DNA from: Silene noctiflora
Lineage: Eukaryota; Streptophyta; Magnoliopsida; Caryophyllales; Caryophyllaceae
DNA: 40,955 nt
NCBI GenBank assembly: GCA_009801015.1
Contig: VHZZ01004659.1
Coordinates: 2,223-43,177 of the forward strand
Direction of reading: 5' to 3'
Made by a program: the position numbers and the translations under genes. Below the pieces are notes generated by a model, which saw nothing but the letters and a program-made list of their open reading frames with translations, was not told the origin of the DNA and did not search any database. Shown piece by piece: positions 1 to 11,312 of this stretch. How positions within the stretch are numbered: position 1 is the stretch's first letter; each line of letters begins with the position of its first letter.

Positions 1-340
1 CCTCGGTTTTAGGACAACTTTCAGTGCCCTTCCTAGCCATCGTGAGTCTTGTCCATTTACTTCCCCCTTTACCCGTCTGTTTTCTTTCCCCGCCAGCATT
101 ACTTATCTCCTCCTCCCTTCCCCCAGCAGCTGCAGTCCCCCCTATTCGGCTATCCCCTCTGATAGGGCTAGCTACCATTAGTCTTTCTTCCTCACTTCCA
201 CCATCCGGCTCCATCCCGTATGGCATCCCCTCTATTCTCTTTCCCTCGGACCCTTAACCATTATCCAGCGTCTGGCTAACTTCATCAACCTGCCTGCTCC
301 CCTCATCAGTCTTCGATTTTGTCATGGACCAACTTGAATG
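1..340 (-). mobile_element. Degraded LINE ORF1-like fragment (tentative)
   Basis: On the minus strand this stretch reads as a hydrophilic, charged, Gly/Glu/Lys-rich peptide with a single internal stop (near position 270). Towards the left edge it contains the segment GSKWTRL, which reminds me of the C-terminal region of plant non-LTR retrotransposon ORF1 (DUF4283/zinc-knuckle) proteins. The plus strand also has an open frame (24-257), but its product is a Pro/Leu/Ser-rich string with no recognisable domain, as expected of the complement of a Gly/Glu/Arg-rich frame. No reverse transcriptase or zinc knuckle is visible inside the window, so the assignment is an inference. Confidence 0.25.
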
Positions 341-374
341 TACCGCTAACCGAACAAATCTTTTTAAAATATAT

Positions 375-469
375 TACTCCCTCCCGACATTAATGTTCTT
401 CCCATTTCTCTGTTATATGTGAGTAGTGTTTTAATGAAATGGGAAAAACATTAATGTATGGAGGGAGTA
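375..469. mobile_element. Stowaway-type MITE
   Basis: A 95-bp near-perfect inverted repeat with TA at both ends. The arms start CTCCCTCC and end GGAGGGAG, each about 32 nt with three or four mismatches, around a short loop. TA target duplication and CTCCCTCC ends are the signature of Stowaway (Tc1/mariner) non-autonomous elements in plants. Confidence 0.85.
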
Positions 470-694
470 TGTAATATGAAATATTTTACTAGAATATTAA
501 AATTTTAGGTTAATTAGTTGATATTTATAATTTAGATTGATTATCTTCGTTAATTTGGAAGAATAAATTTGCAAGTTAATTTGTATTCTACAAATTTTCC
601 ATAAACCAATTTGGTTCAGTTCGTTTTACTGTTTCATAAATTGGACCAAACGAAAAAATTGCATGGATTAAGTACTGAACTAAGATAAAAAGTT

Positions 695-905
695 GGTGAA
701 TGCGCTCGGTAATTGGTAGGTTCGAACCCGCGAATTGAGCAAACTATTTGGCCATTTTTTAATTCTCCATGAGAGCCGTCACACTAAGGAGATTATACAT
801 TATTGTCGATTGTGACGGTGGACATCTCGGTAAGAAGAAAGAGGGTTAAAAAAAAGAGAGAGAGAAATAAAGCCTAGGGGATACCAATTACCAAGCGCAT
901 TCACC
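695..905. repeat. Inverted-repeat element next to the helicase promoter
   Basis: A 24-nt sequence at 695-718 (starting GGTGAATGCGCTCGG) recurs as its reverse complement at 882-905 with one mismatch. The interior holds a box-B-like GGTTCGAACCC (719-729) and a second short inverted pair around CCGTCAC/GTGACGG. It may be a small DNA transposon with 24-nt terminal repeats or a composite remnant; no clear target duplication is seen. It ends only about 65 bp before the presumed 5' UTR donor site of the helicase gene, so it probably lies in or beside the core promoter. Confidence 0.5.
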
Positions 906-969
906 TCAGCCTCCCCACAGTCCTCTGTAGTCAGTCCTCCTCTTTCACCGTTGTCACGGCAGTAAACAG

Positions 970-1244
970 GTACGTTCTTGACTCTCGTTAATGTTTATGC
1001 AAACTGTCATTAGCCGTTTCCCAATACCAAGCGTCGTTGCTTTCCGTCGTTTATTAAAATTAGCAACGGTTATTTGTGTTAATAATTTGTGCGTTTCACA
1101 GCAAACAAAATTGATTAGGGTTGCTACTTTCGGCTGTGCTTTTATGTGATATTGAATACTACTCCGTAATACTCAATCACCGAGTCGACGCCCGGCATAA
1201 TTAAGGTCCTCATTGACAGTGACTTGCTAATTGTGTGTTATACG

Positions 1245-1281
<37 letters not shown>

Positions 1282-1916
1282 ATTTCGTGATTTGATTTGT
1301 GTTATTTAATTTAAGCTTTATAATGGCAGCTATTTGATGTCAGCTATAAAACCGAACTGTTTCAGACGGTCCACCCAACCGAATATATATCCATTTGAAT
1401 GTTTTGTTAGTAAATTCTGTTAGTGGTTTGGCTGAATGAAAAGAGTTGGTTGGAGGTTCGAATTCTAATATTGTAATTTCCAAGTCCAACCCAAACACTA
1501 GGTACTCTTGAGTTGGTCTTGCTTAAACCCAAATTAAACGCTACAACATAGTCCGTAGTCATTTTAGCTAGCATTAAATGAACCACACCGTAAAAAGGGG
1601 CACGACTTAACTCTTAAGCTTAAGACGTTCTCAAATACGATTTTGTGTCGTATAATTTTAGCCATTTCAAACCGATAAATGATCAGCTGAAATTCTTGAA
1701 CCAAACATTTCAGCATGTACAGCTAAATAAAAACCTCACATTTTCTCCTTCATACTTTAATTTGTTGTTTTGGCAATACTTAAGTTCCCGTTTTTCGTCT
1801 GTGTTTTGTTGTAGAAGCCCATGACCAAACCCTATTAATTTGTGATGAATTTTATTGAGTTATTATAAATTCTTATAGGGCTTGTTTTGCTGTCTATTGC
1901 TCTCTTCTTTTTGTAG
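970..1916 (+). other. Probable 5' UTR intron of the RH1 gene
   Basis: CT-rich sequence at about 905-969 looks like a transcribed plant leader and ends with a donor (CAG|GTACGTTC at 969/970). A pyrimidine-rich tract ending TTTTTGTAG at 1916 stands 9 nt before the ATG of the coding sequence. Splicing these would give a short leader with one 947-bp leader intron, a common arrangement in plants. The interval also carries a 33-T homopolymer at 1248-1280 and a weak SINE-like box B (GGTTCGAATTC, 1456-1466). Transcript data would be needed to confirm it. Confidence 0.5.
1248..1280. repeat. Poly(T) tract, 33 nt
   Basis: An uninterrupted run of 33 T within the presumed leader intron; simple-sequence or retroposon-tail origin. 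Confidence 0.9.
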
Positions 1917-1925
1917 TTGCAAGCA

Positions 1926-4900
1926 ATGGCTGAAACTGAAACTCAAATGCATAAGAGCGAACCAGTGCTGGCATGGATGAGAAACCCAGTTAATATCAAC
2001 CTCGTCGACGAATCTCCTCTCGCTCTCCTCCCTTTCCTTGATCCCAGGTACTCCCCCATATGCACATCTCGACCGCCTTATTCCGCAATTTGCAGGAGCC
2101 ATGCGAAGCATCGGGGTAATATTGTTTGTACACGCTGTTTTCTAAGAACACAGGTAGTATGATTAGTCTCCAATACAGTTACACCTGTCTCTGAATATAA
2201 CTATTAAAGATTTCTCTCTTTTTGAGGTAATCATTGAACAATGGTTTAATCATAAAAATGTCATTGGTGATGAAGTAGCTTTGTTACATTCATATTAGGA
2301 AGTAATTGTGTTTTATAATTCTATGGATATACTCCATCCATCCCAATCATTTGCTTACCTTTGATTAAAATACCCCTCACAAAGAAAAAAAAAAAAAGGT
2401 AAACACATGATTAGGACGGAGGGAAGAGTTGTTAGAGCGTCTATAAATATCATTGGTCAAAGTTGGATTTAGAAATAAAAAAAATTCCATTCTTTTTGAA
2501 CTACTGGGGATGTATCTGTGTACGGGATTTATTGAGGTTGATAGCCCATGTATCCAACTGCTTCAGGTTGCAAGAGGCTTTAAAGAAAATGGGGTTTTCT
2601 TCACTCTTCCCTGTGCAAGTAGCTGTTTGGCAGGAGACTATTGGTCCTGGGGCTTTTGAGCGAGACCTTTGTATAGATTCACCTACTGGTAGCGGGAAGA
2701 CGTTGGCTTATGCTCTTCCCATTCTGCAAATGCTAGCAAGTCGTTCTGTAAAATGTCTGCGTGCGTTGGTGGTGTTACCTACTCGTGATCTAGCTGTACA
2801 GGTTTACTTTCCACGACTTTCATTCTTTATTTTCTGAGCCGCATCTGTGTGACTTTTTGATGTGCTTCCTCTGTGGAATATCTTTGCTTTAAAGTCAATT
2901 CATTGAACAAGAAAAAGATGTGTAAGAGGGCTGTCAGGAGATTGATCGAGCGCTATGACTAATGATACAGATTATTGCACTTTCTAATGTTGTGGCAGAG
3001 TTCTTATCTAAAGTGTTGTTTGATGCTCTTTAGTTATAATAAGGATTTAGGCCATGGATTGGGAAAGTCCTTCTGAATATTACAATATCTGGAGTCCAGC
3101 TCCAAATTATATTGCAATTGTATGGGCTCAGCTAGAAAATTTAGAAGACTATTTCATTCTGGATGGTTTAATGACCAGCAAATATATGGAGATGGCTATG
3201 TTCATTTTGCCAGTTTTGCCCCAATGATTCTGTCACTTTAAGACAATGTTAAATGTAGCTTTTTAAAGTAAAGTTTGTCCGGCTTAACAACATCATTACT
3301 AGGATTGTTATTAGTATTACAAGTAAACTGTATGATATGTAGCAATTGTAAGCTATGGACAGAGACTGGCTTACCAATCATAAACCTTGATTGTTGATTT
3401 TTCCGTTTAGAACTGTTTAATCTGTTATGGTAAGGTTCTGTATCTCGCAGCCTATGTTACTCCGACACTTCACTTAACTGCCGTGTCGCATGTCGGACAC
3501 GTGTCGGTGTCCGACACGACACGACACGACACTTCGACACTTCAATTTAGACCACAAAATAGGAAAATTCACCCAAAATAGCCGTGTCCGACACTCCGAC
3601 ACGTGTCGGAGAGTCAGAGTAACACAGCGTCGCAGCTAGAGGTACTGGTGTTTAATGATGGAATATAACCTTGTTTAAAAAAAAAAAAAAAAAAAAAAGA
3701 GGTAAAAGAAAAGGATGCGTCTCAACTAGCATGTATTTCTTAAACAGATTTTGATCATGGTAATGTGTTTCATTTTCTATTCTGGAATACCTTCATTGAT
3801 CTAGCATGTTGGTTGATAAGGATCATTACATTTCCCGGTGAGTAACATTACCCTATTGTCTCAAAAGATTCTCTCTTATGACGAGGTAGGTAGGTAGGGG
3901 ATTCATTTGTACATGTAAGAATACCTTACCCTAAAGGCCTGAACAGAAAGATGCTGCTTTTCAAAAATTGTGTCAATCAACTACAACTTCAGAACAACAA
4001 GAAGCATTATAGGTTAGGGAGCTATTTTTCCTTGTCCTATCATATTCTAAAGCCAAATAATAGTGGTATTTTAGCTTTATTGGAAGTATGTGTGATCGTT
4101 ACTTTCCACCACCCGTAAAGAATTGTCTGAAATTGTTCTCTGTGTCATGCACCTTATTATCTTACTTTCATTACTGCATTTCTGAAAATGTTGTTCTGCA
4201 TTGGTCTTTTGCAATGTGTTCTGCAACCTAGTTACAGACTTAGTGGAATGCAATCCAAAGTTCGACGTGATTTTTATCAGATAATGGTTCTTGCAAAATC
4301 GAGCAGTTGGAATCTCGTCATAGTTCTCTTCAGCTGATCATTTAGTATATGCCTTTCATTTTTGCCGGAGAACAATTATGAACTAATATTTTTAATTTTT
4401 GTTTATTGATGCTGTTTTACTTTTAAAAGGTTTTTCTGTTCAGATATTTACTTCAAATATCTCAGGTAAAGGAAGTTTTTGCTGCCCTTGCTCCTGCCGT
4501 GGGCTTGTCTGTTGGTTTGGCTGTTGGACAGTCCTCAGTGGCAGATGAAATTTCAACGCTAATTAAAAGGCCAAGATTTGAGGCTGGTTTCTGTTACGAT
4601 CTGGATGATCATGCCATAAGATTGGAGAGTGCGGTGGACATCTTGATAGCTACTCCAGGGAGGCTTATGGACCATATTAATACTACCAAGGGCTTCACGC
4701 TTGAGCACCTGCGATATCTTGTAGGTACCTTATCCTTTATCTGAGTTCATTGCATGTAGGAAGAGCACTGCAGGAGTTATTCTGTTATCTTTTATAGTAC
4801 AGGTACAGGGTGTATGAATTTGACGTACCAATTTTTTTAAATTTTTTACTACAGTTTTTGTTCAAAGTTCATGCTTTGTTTATGCTGGGACTCGTCCTTA

Positions 4901-7900
4901 ACTGTTCAGGTCAAGGATCTAGTATCATCATAGGCAGGAGCTTACTTTTCGTGTGTCTCGTAAACCAAGGTGAAATGGATTTTGTCTCTCGATTTTGTTA
5001 GCAGTCCTAGGAAGTGGTTTGTTTGATATAAGCCATTGTTAAGGTAAGTTATGCACTATATAATTGGCTAGGAAATGGGTGATGAAGGTGATTTCCTGGA
5101 AGTTATAAGAAGAATATGGCGAGTTTCCTAGCTGTTGTTAATCTACCATTTTGGGAGCCTTTTAAGCCTACTAATAAGCTTTTCAGGCGGCGTTTTAAAC
5201 TTTGAAGAAACTCGAATTGTGTAAGGGAGGTCAATAATGGAGTGTAATTATCTTTATGAGATTGTTAAAAAGAGGGTGGCTTGAACTTCTACTAAATTAT
5301 AAAGAAAAGGGGATTGATTGTTCTTATGACTATTCATTTTAGTTGACATGGACCCTAAATCATGTCCGGACTAAAGCTTTATTATCGTTTGTAGTCATGT
5401 TTACTCGTACCCTTACATTTAGTATAGACTTGCAAATAGTCAAGTCTCTCTAGATTTTCTGTCACTTGCTGTTTAAAGTTTGTAAGTCCATACATAATAA
5501 AAGGAGCTATTGATACATATGGGGTAGGACGTTACTTTTATATTACCAAGTATTCTTCATTCTTGATCATTGATGAACAAGCACTTGATTTCCTATTTGC
5601 TGAAGATGCGGCTATAAACGTTCCTTCACACACATTGATGTGTATGTGTAAGATACTGCCTTTTGACAGTCCTAGTCGCTGAATACTTTTCTCAAAAAAC
5701 GAAGACAGTCCCTGTTGCTGAAACTGACATACCTTTGATTGTATATATATCCTTCGGGCATGTGAGCCATAGATGTGTGTGTGTAAAATAGTGCTTGCGA
5801 GTCCCAGTTGCTGAATACCTTTCTTAAAAAAAACAAAAACAATCCCTGTTGCCGAAACTGACATAATTTTGATTGTTAATGTTCCTCAATTTTTATTCCA
5901 GGTCGTTGATGAAACCGATCGGTTACTCAGGGAGGCATATCAGTCGTGGTTGCCCAGTGTCCTTAAGCTGGTCCAATCAAGTGACGAGGTATCTGCTCCT
6001 CATGTCAAAGCTTTCTCTACAGCATTTTGCGATTCCTTCAGAACAATCAGAAGAGTGTGAGTATAACAGTAATTACCTCCCCCTTCATTTTGGCATATGA
6101 TGAATGGTACCTTTTTCTTTGTTCAAGGACTTGTCTTTTACCTGTTATAAGTGGCCTTTATGATATGATGCGTTGTGTTGAACTTTGATAGTGATAGTTT
6201 TCCCTTGGTGTTGGGTTCTCCATACTAATCCTCAGTGCTATTTTTACCCAGCCCCAAATTGATTGTAAGGAATGATGTGTCCCTGTGAACAAACAGGGTC
6301 ATGCTCAAAACTGAACACACAGTCTGTAAATAGGCAAATCTCCATAACACCCAATTGTTGCTGCTCCCATGTCCTAGAAATTTAATCCAGACGACATTCA
6401 CCAGAAGTCCAGAAGTCGTGTTTAGGACACGCTAATTGCTTCTATCATTCATCAGTGAGCTTGTCTTACAAATTACAACTCACAAGGCACCCATGAGTTC
6501 AAAGTGATGGAGAAAATAAGAGCCACTTCCTGACTTTTAAGAGTCTCCGTTTCCGAACAATTTCGTTAGTAGTATGGCCATCATCCATAGGACCTCAGTC
6601 TCTACCACTAGGCCAGGATCTCATAGGTGTTAAAAGCCTACATCAAGATGCAGCTTGATCTTCCATATCTGATTCATAGCCGTACTAAGGGATTGTTTGG
6701 ATTGGGGAATTTGGAGGGAAAGAGAGCTAATTTCTGTTGTTTAGCAAAATGGAGGTAGAGGAATTCTGAGGGGAGGGAAATTGGATCCTCCCATTCCTTC
6801 CGTTAAGGTGAATCAATAATCTTTCCAAAGGAAAGATTTGAAAGAAAAACTCTCCCCCTCCCTTTCCTTCCCTCTCTTCCCCTCCCCTTCCTTTCCCTCC
6901 ATTTTTCTGTGTCTAAACAACGCCTAAAGGAGAACACAGTCAGACACTGCTATAGTCAATGCCCTATTTTGAAAGACGTACAGCTGAAAATATGGTTTTT
7001 TTTTATGTTATTTCGTACTATTAGAAAAATAGGCTCTATACATTTGGAATCTTGCGCTGGAAGTTAGGCAATGGAAGTTATGGAACAAGCACAAATTCTC
7101 CCTCTAGGCTGGCTAGTCAATTACTGAATGGTTGGGTGTCTAGAATACTAGAATATCTACGTCCTTGATACATCAGTCTTTACTTCACATATGATCTAAT
7201 GAATCTGTGGTGATACTCATTCTCATCTTCTATGAGTTCATTCTTGTTGACACCATATCACATGATCACAGTGCAGTTAATCCATGCCAGTTATTAGACT
7301 TTATGCTTCTTGCTTCCTGCCTTTGATCAAGATGGAGCTTGACATGGGCTGGTTGGGTTCAGTTGTGTTGATAAAACTTTACAGCGCTTTGTTTTATTGA
7401 ACATGGCAGCTAGGTGGATCAATGACCTAACTTGGAAACTCTATGCCTCTCCTCATAGTTAATGCGAGCATGAGATATGCTTGTTTGTTCAAATTGTTTT
7501 TGGCTGATGAATGTACTGCAAATGCTCAATTTAGATGACTTAAATGCATCTGTCAATACTTGGCATCTAATTCAGATTCTAAAGGGTTTGTTCATCATGT
7601 GGCAGTGGGGTTGAAAGGGGATTCAAGGGGAGAGGTAACCCCAGGCTTGTAAAAATGGTTCTTTCCGCAACGGTAACTAGAGATCCTAGCAAACTTTCTC
7701 AGCTTGAGCTTCATCACCCATTGTTCCTGACAACCGGCCGCTATCAAGTTCCTAAAACACTGGAGTCTTACAAAGTGGTATGGCTATATCATTCTCTCAT
7801 GACTTTAAAAGTTATGATTTTGCTTTTCACTTATTATTCTGCACTAGTAAGCTGTGTTGCTGTGACATTGATATCCTTTTATGCAATCTGAACAAAAGTC

Positions 7901-8930
7901 AATGATGCCTAGTTGAAAACTGAGTTAATTACTCATTTATATGAATAGAATAGGATCTGGACTGATGTTATTGGGTCCCTTGTTAACTGCATGAGCGCAT
8001 GTCAGTAGCACTTGGAAGCATTGACATTGATTGTAGGGATAAGGTATGAAGTATGAAAGAAAATCTCTAACAAACTGGTAGTCTTTTTTTGCTATAGCTG
8101 TTTGGGTGGGGTTGGAAGTTGTTTTCATAGGGAATAGGTAATAGGGAACCACATCTAGTTCTGTGTATGCTAAGGCGTTAATTATTTGTTATGAACAATG
8201 TTTCAATGGATTGTGTAATGTCTGATCTGCAGGTACTGAACTTTGAGTAACAATCAAATTCTTCTTTTTAAAAAATGTTCTTTGATGTTCATTATATGAA
8301 CCTTTTCTTGGTTCAGGTCATGTGAGAGGATTTTATTTTATTTGTTTATTGAGTACAAATCACTAATTCCAATGCAATATAAAATTTCTGCTCTCTTTCG
8401 ATATTATCTTTGCAGATTTGTGGATCAAAGGATAAGTCCCTGTACTTGGTAGCTCTGCTTCAGAAGTTAAAAGGGGAAAAATGTGTTATATTTACATCCT
8501 CCGTAAAGACAGCCAATAGGCTATCTAGCCTGCTGAATTATTTTGATGATTTGCAGCTACATACCAGAGTCTACTCAGGTGCTCAACGACAGGCCGTGAG
8601 AAGGTAGGAACAAAGTAACTCCCTCATGCTCACAATCACATCCCTGAAGTGATCGTTTTTTTCACGTCTTGTCTTTAAGGTGCCTGAATGACGATTAAAA
8701 TGTATCCCTCTTTTTTTTTTTTCTGAGTTTGGTTGTCTTGTTAAAACTCTGTTCTGTTCACTAGATCTACTAGTGTTTATAAGAATATTAGTATGTACCG
8801 CCTTGCAAATATTTGTTAGGCAGTTCTTTTCTATATAACAATCCTTAGGAATAAAAAGTGCTTCGGCGTAAAAGGCTGTGAATTTTTGCTTCTCTTATCT
8901 TACAATCTGACTGTATCGAAAGAAAAATAT

Positions 8931-9001
<71 letters not shown>

Positions 9002-10479
9002 GGGCTGCTACATCACATCTCGACCAATGTGGATGATTAAACATCCTGTCTGCAATTTTATGGAGGCAACGCTGGGGTGAATTAAGTTTTGCTGCTACTA
9101 TTTATTTTCATCTATTATTTTTTTTTTATATTTGTTCTTTTCTTGTGTTCTTACTGCATAGCTTTCTGTATCTTGATATTGCAATATTTCTTTTCATACA
9201 TGTTTCATGTTTATGTGTATTGGCAATTCTTCCCAATCTAATTAAACTGTTTCCGTGGGTTGCAGCAAAACACTGAAAGCTTTCCGGAAAGGGGTAGTGG
9301 AAGTTCTCGTCTGTTCTGATAACTTCACCAGAGGAATGGATGTTGAAGGGGTTAAAAATGTAATTAATTACGATATTCCGCTGTACATAAAAGCTTACAT
9401 TCATCGGGCTGGACGAACAGCTAGAGCAGGGCAAGCTGGGTGCTGCTTCACATTGCTCCGGAAAGATGAAGTATGAGGCCTTGTTATGACTTTGTATTTG
9501 CGCTGAATTTTATCTTGCAAAAACTTGCCAGTAATAAAATTGAAATATAGTATAAGAAAATAAACTGCTTGTTCCCATAAATAATTGATTACATCATTTC
9601 TAAACGGATGATACTGGTCATATTAAAACTTGCATCCCCTGGTCACAGGAAATATGATTAAGAGTAGATCTACTGGGTCAATGCATTTAAACTCGACTTT
9701 CCTGCTGTTATTAGTAGCCTTATTCCCAATTTTACTATGAATTGTATTTAGTTTATCAAATATACCTTCTCTAAAACTGTTGAAATTGTTGATATGAAGA
9801 TACTTGGAAGACATTAGTGCCTGATCGTGAAAGTAAATATCTGTTTCTTTCAGGAGCCACGATTCAGAAAACTCCTGCAGAAAGCACCAAAATCAGTGGC
9901 CAGCTCATGTACTGTTTACCCTCTTCCTGTAGAGTCCATCGAGCCCCTTCAGTCTGCATACATATCTGGTAATTTCTCTTACATGAGCCTCTGATACAAT
10001 TTGACTGAAAACTTTGGCAGTCTAGATGCTCCTGCTCCTATCTTGTACCCTGGAGTTGTTTTTTAGTGCTTCGTGTCTCCCTTCCCGGTCATATTTTAAT
10101 GGCAGCCTGGAGAAATATTATTACTTCTATTTTGATCTGCATTGCAGTCTGATATTCTTAGTCTGATATAATTAGTTTTTTAATGTTCCTGCAATATGTT
10201 AAGTTATTATAATATGGCTATCCTATCTATATTGCCCTCTTATGACGTTGAAGGTCAGTTCTGACTATTTAATCTATCAAAAATATGTAGTGGTAGAATG
10301 TTGAAATTGTCGCATTGATCTATCAAACAACTATTTTTAAATCCTTTTTCATTTGCCCAGCTTTGGATAGACTGAAAGAGAGTGTAGTATTAGAAGAATC
10401 ACGGAAACGTAAATTCCCCTATAAGTCTTCAAAGTACCAGGCAACGAACGAAGGGACTAAAGCTGGCTTAAAGGAGTAG
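1926..10479 (+). CDS. RH1: DEAD-box ATP-dependent RNA helicase 1 (RH1-type), 9 exons
   Basis: Exons: 1926-2047, 2567-2801, 4466-4720, 5902-6056, 7606-7777, 8416-8603, 9266-9470, 9854-9968 and 10361-10479. These sum to 1566 nt, a 521-aa protein; all introns are GT-AG and every junction keeps frame. Helicase motifs appear in order: Q-motif region FSSLFPVQ (51-58), motif I SPTGSGKT (79-86), Ia PTRDLA (112-117), Ib TPGRL (182-186), II as DETD (207-210) rather than DEAD, III SAT (276-278), IV VIFTSS, V TRGMD (397-401) and VI HRAGRTARAG (422-431). The N-terminus with LAWMRNPV and overall length match Arabidopsis RH1 as I remember it (522 aa). The family is an ATP-dependent RNA helicase; the substrate is not established. 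The basic C-terminal tail is lysine-rich. The ATG at 1926 is the first in frame after an upstream splice acceptor and has a good context (GCAATGGC). Introns hold a Stowaway MITE, a Tourist MITE, a GTGTCCGACAC-rich element, a 135-bp duplication and a GA microsatellite. Confidence 0.95.
2330..2425. mobile_element. Stowaway-type MITE in RH1 intron 1
   Basis: Starts TACTCCATCCATCCC and ends in the complementary CGGAGGGA; subterminal CATTTGCTTACC pairs with GGTAAACACATG. One end is slightly decayed. Confidence 0.65.
3453..3629. mobile_element. GTGTCCGACAC-rich TIR element in RH1 intron 2
   Basis: Ends are CTATGTTACTCCGAC and the complementary GTCAGAGTAACACAG. The interior repeats GTGTCGG, CCGACAC and a short (CGACA)n run. 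TCGCAGC occurs on both sides (near 3445 and 3630), a possible target duplication. A similar element lies at 26286-26470, and 15261-15744 shares the interior motif. Compact non-autonomous DNA transposons of this look are widespread in dicots. Confidence 0.6.
3677..3698. repeat. Poly(A) tract
   Basis: Run of 22 A in intron 2 of the RH1 gene, about 50 bp after the GTGTCCGACAC-rich element. Confidence 0.9.
5637..5876. repeat. Two-copy tandem duplication (135-bp period) in RH1 intron 3
   Basis: Units start GATGTGTATGTGTAAGATA (5637) and GATGTGTGTGTGTAAAATA (5772) and each end in TTTGATTGT. Internal blocks such as TCCCTGTTGC and GAAACTGACATA recur in both. A long minus-strand reading frame through this stretch is a by-product of the duplication. 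Confidence 0.75.
6689..6924. mobile_element. Tourist-like (PIF/Harbinger) MITE in RH1 intron 4
   Basis: Terminal repeats start GGGATTGTTTGG on the left and end AAACAACGCC on the right, with subterminal TGGAGGGAAAG paired to CTTTCCCTCCA. A TAA target duplication sits on both sides (6686-6688, 6925-6927). The interior has a long pyrimidine-rich run. Confidence 0.8.
8932..8999. repeat. (AG)34 microsatellite in RH1 intron 6
   Basis: Perfect 68-bp AG/GA dinucleotide repeat, likely length-polymorphic. Confidence 0.97.
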
Positions 10480-11066
10480 GAATGGGAATCATCCCTGAGA
10501 CTCATGATGCTATGGTCGTGTCAACTGTCAAGTAAGTGATTCATTTGCTTTACACAAGTGTTTATGCATGCGGGAAGCTGACCATCATTTGTTTTTGTTA
10601 ATTAGCATCGTTGAACTTATAGTGTAGACGTTATGGCCACCTAATTTGGTTTTAGGGCATCCTTTTGTAGTACTCTACTGGGGATTATGATGAATGATCG
10701 AGTGTTTTCTCATTTCAAAATGCAATTATTTTCGATTTTTCGTGTTTGAAGCTTTAATTATCCTTAATTTTGATAGCTGACAACAATGAAACAACTTTAA
10801 ACCATGTAGTCGTAGAACAATTAAAAGCATTACGAAAGGGTTTTGTCGATAAAATACACTTCAAATCATAGTAACCTAGCAAGCATAAACACAACTTTCT
10901 CTAAGCTTCATTTTCCATTATATGTTTCAAGAAACAGAAGGTTTTTTTAAAAAACAAAACCGACAAGCTTAGTTATACAGGTACTAACGGTGATAACTCT
11001 CACCATGATCAAAACTCGTTTGCTTCAACACTAATATCATAAGCAAAACAAGGTACTAACATTTTC
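10480..11066. other. Spacer: 3' flanks of two converging genes
   Basis: Holds the 3' UTR of the RH1 gene from the left and that of the small minus-strand gene from the right. A CAAG|TAAGTG near 10532 could be a 3' UTR donor or chance. No coding or mobile element was recognised. Confidence 0.5.
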
Positions 11067-11312
11067 TTATCCACTTCGACAGAAAAGTTTAGAATACACT
11101 TGAAGTGAAGACGGTGAAGAAGAAGAGAATGTTGATGCTTGATCTGCAGGAGCTCTACTCTTCAAATTTGCTGGCATCGAGCTCAAGCTGCATTCCTTTT
11201 CCTGATCTTCATGAATGGTATCCAGCATGTTCAAACTTCTACGCTTCATGATATTCACAAACTTTGGTGGTGCATTCTCTATCGCGATCCTTGCAATTCG
11301 TGCAGATGCCAT
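11067..11312 (-). CDS. Small conserved-looking plant protein (81 aa)
   Basis: Single-exon reading frame with ATG at 11312-11310 and stop at 11069-11067. The product begins MASARIARIAIENAPPKF; the pattern AP-P-x-FV, then basic residues (MKRR), then MLDTIHED, looks like a family of unnamed 80-100 aa plant proteins that I remember as having N-termini of this kind. The C-terminal half is a Ser/Ala/Pro-rich, probably disordered tail. No signal peptide, membrane segment or catalytic motif is visible, and I know no function. A related motif (AP-x-FV, basic run, KLETIFEED) occurs in the gene at 12575-12781 on the same strand, so the two are probably old paralogues. The AT-rich leader with ATAACAAAAAATGG context suits a plant start. 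Confidence 0.6.
   Translation of the reverse strand: MASARIARIAIENAPPKFVNIMKRRSLNMLDTIHEDQEKECSLSSMPANLKSRAPADQASTFSSSSPSSLQVYSKLFCRSG

Noticed and set aside
207-210. DETD in place of DEAD in the helicase (residues 207-210) as a novelty
   Set aside because: RH1 proteins, as I remember them, also carry DETD; it is a family trait rather than a change here. The numbers in this entry are residues of the protein at 1926-10479.
24-257. Plus-strand 77-codon Pro/Leu/Ser-rich frame
   Set aside because: Low complexity, no domain; it is the complement of a more protein-like minus-strand frame.
719-729. GGTTCGAACCC as part of a tRNA gene
   Set aside because: Box B alone; no cloverleaf, box A or acceptor stem at the right distance. 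The same applies to similar words at 1456 and 26780.
5538-5864. 108-codon minus-strand frame inside RH1 intron 3
   Set aside because: It spans a two-copy tandem duplication within a well-supported intron; no homologue or splice logic.
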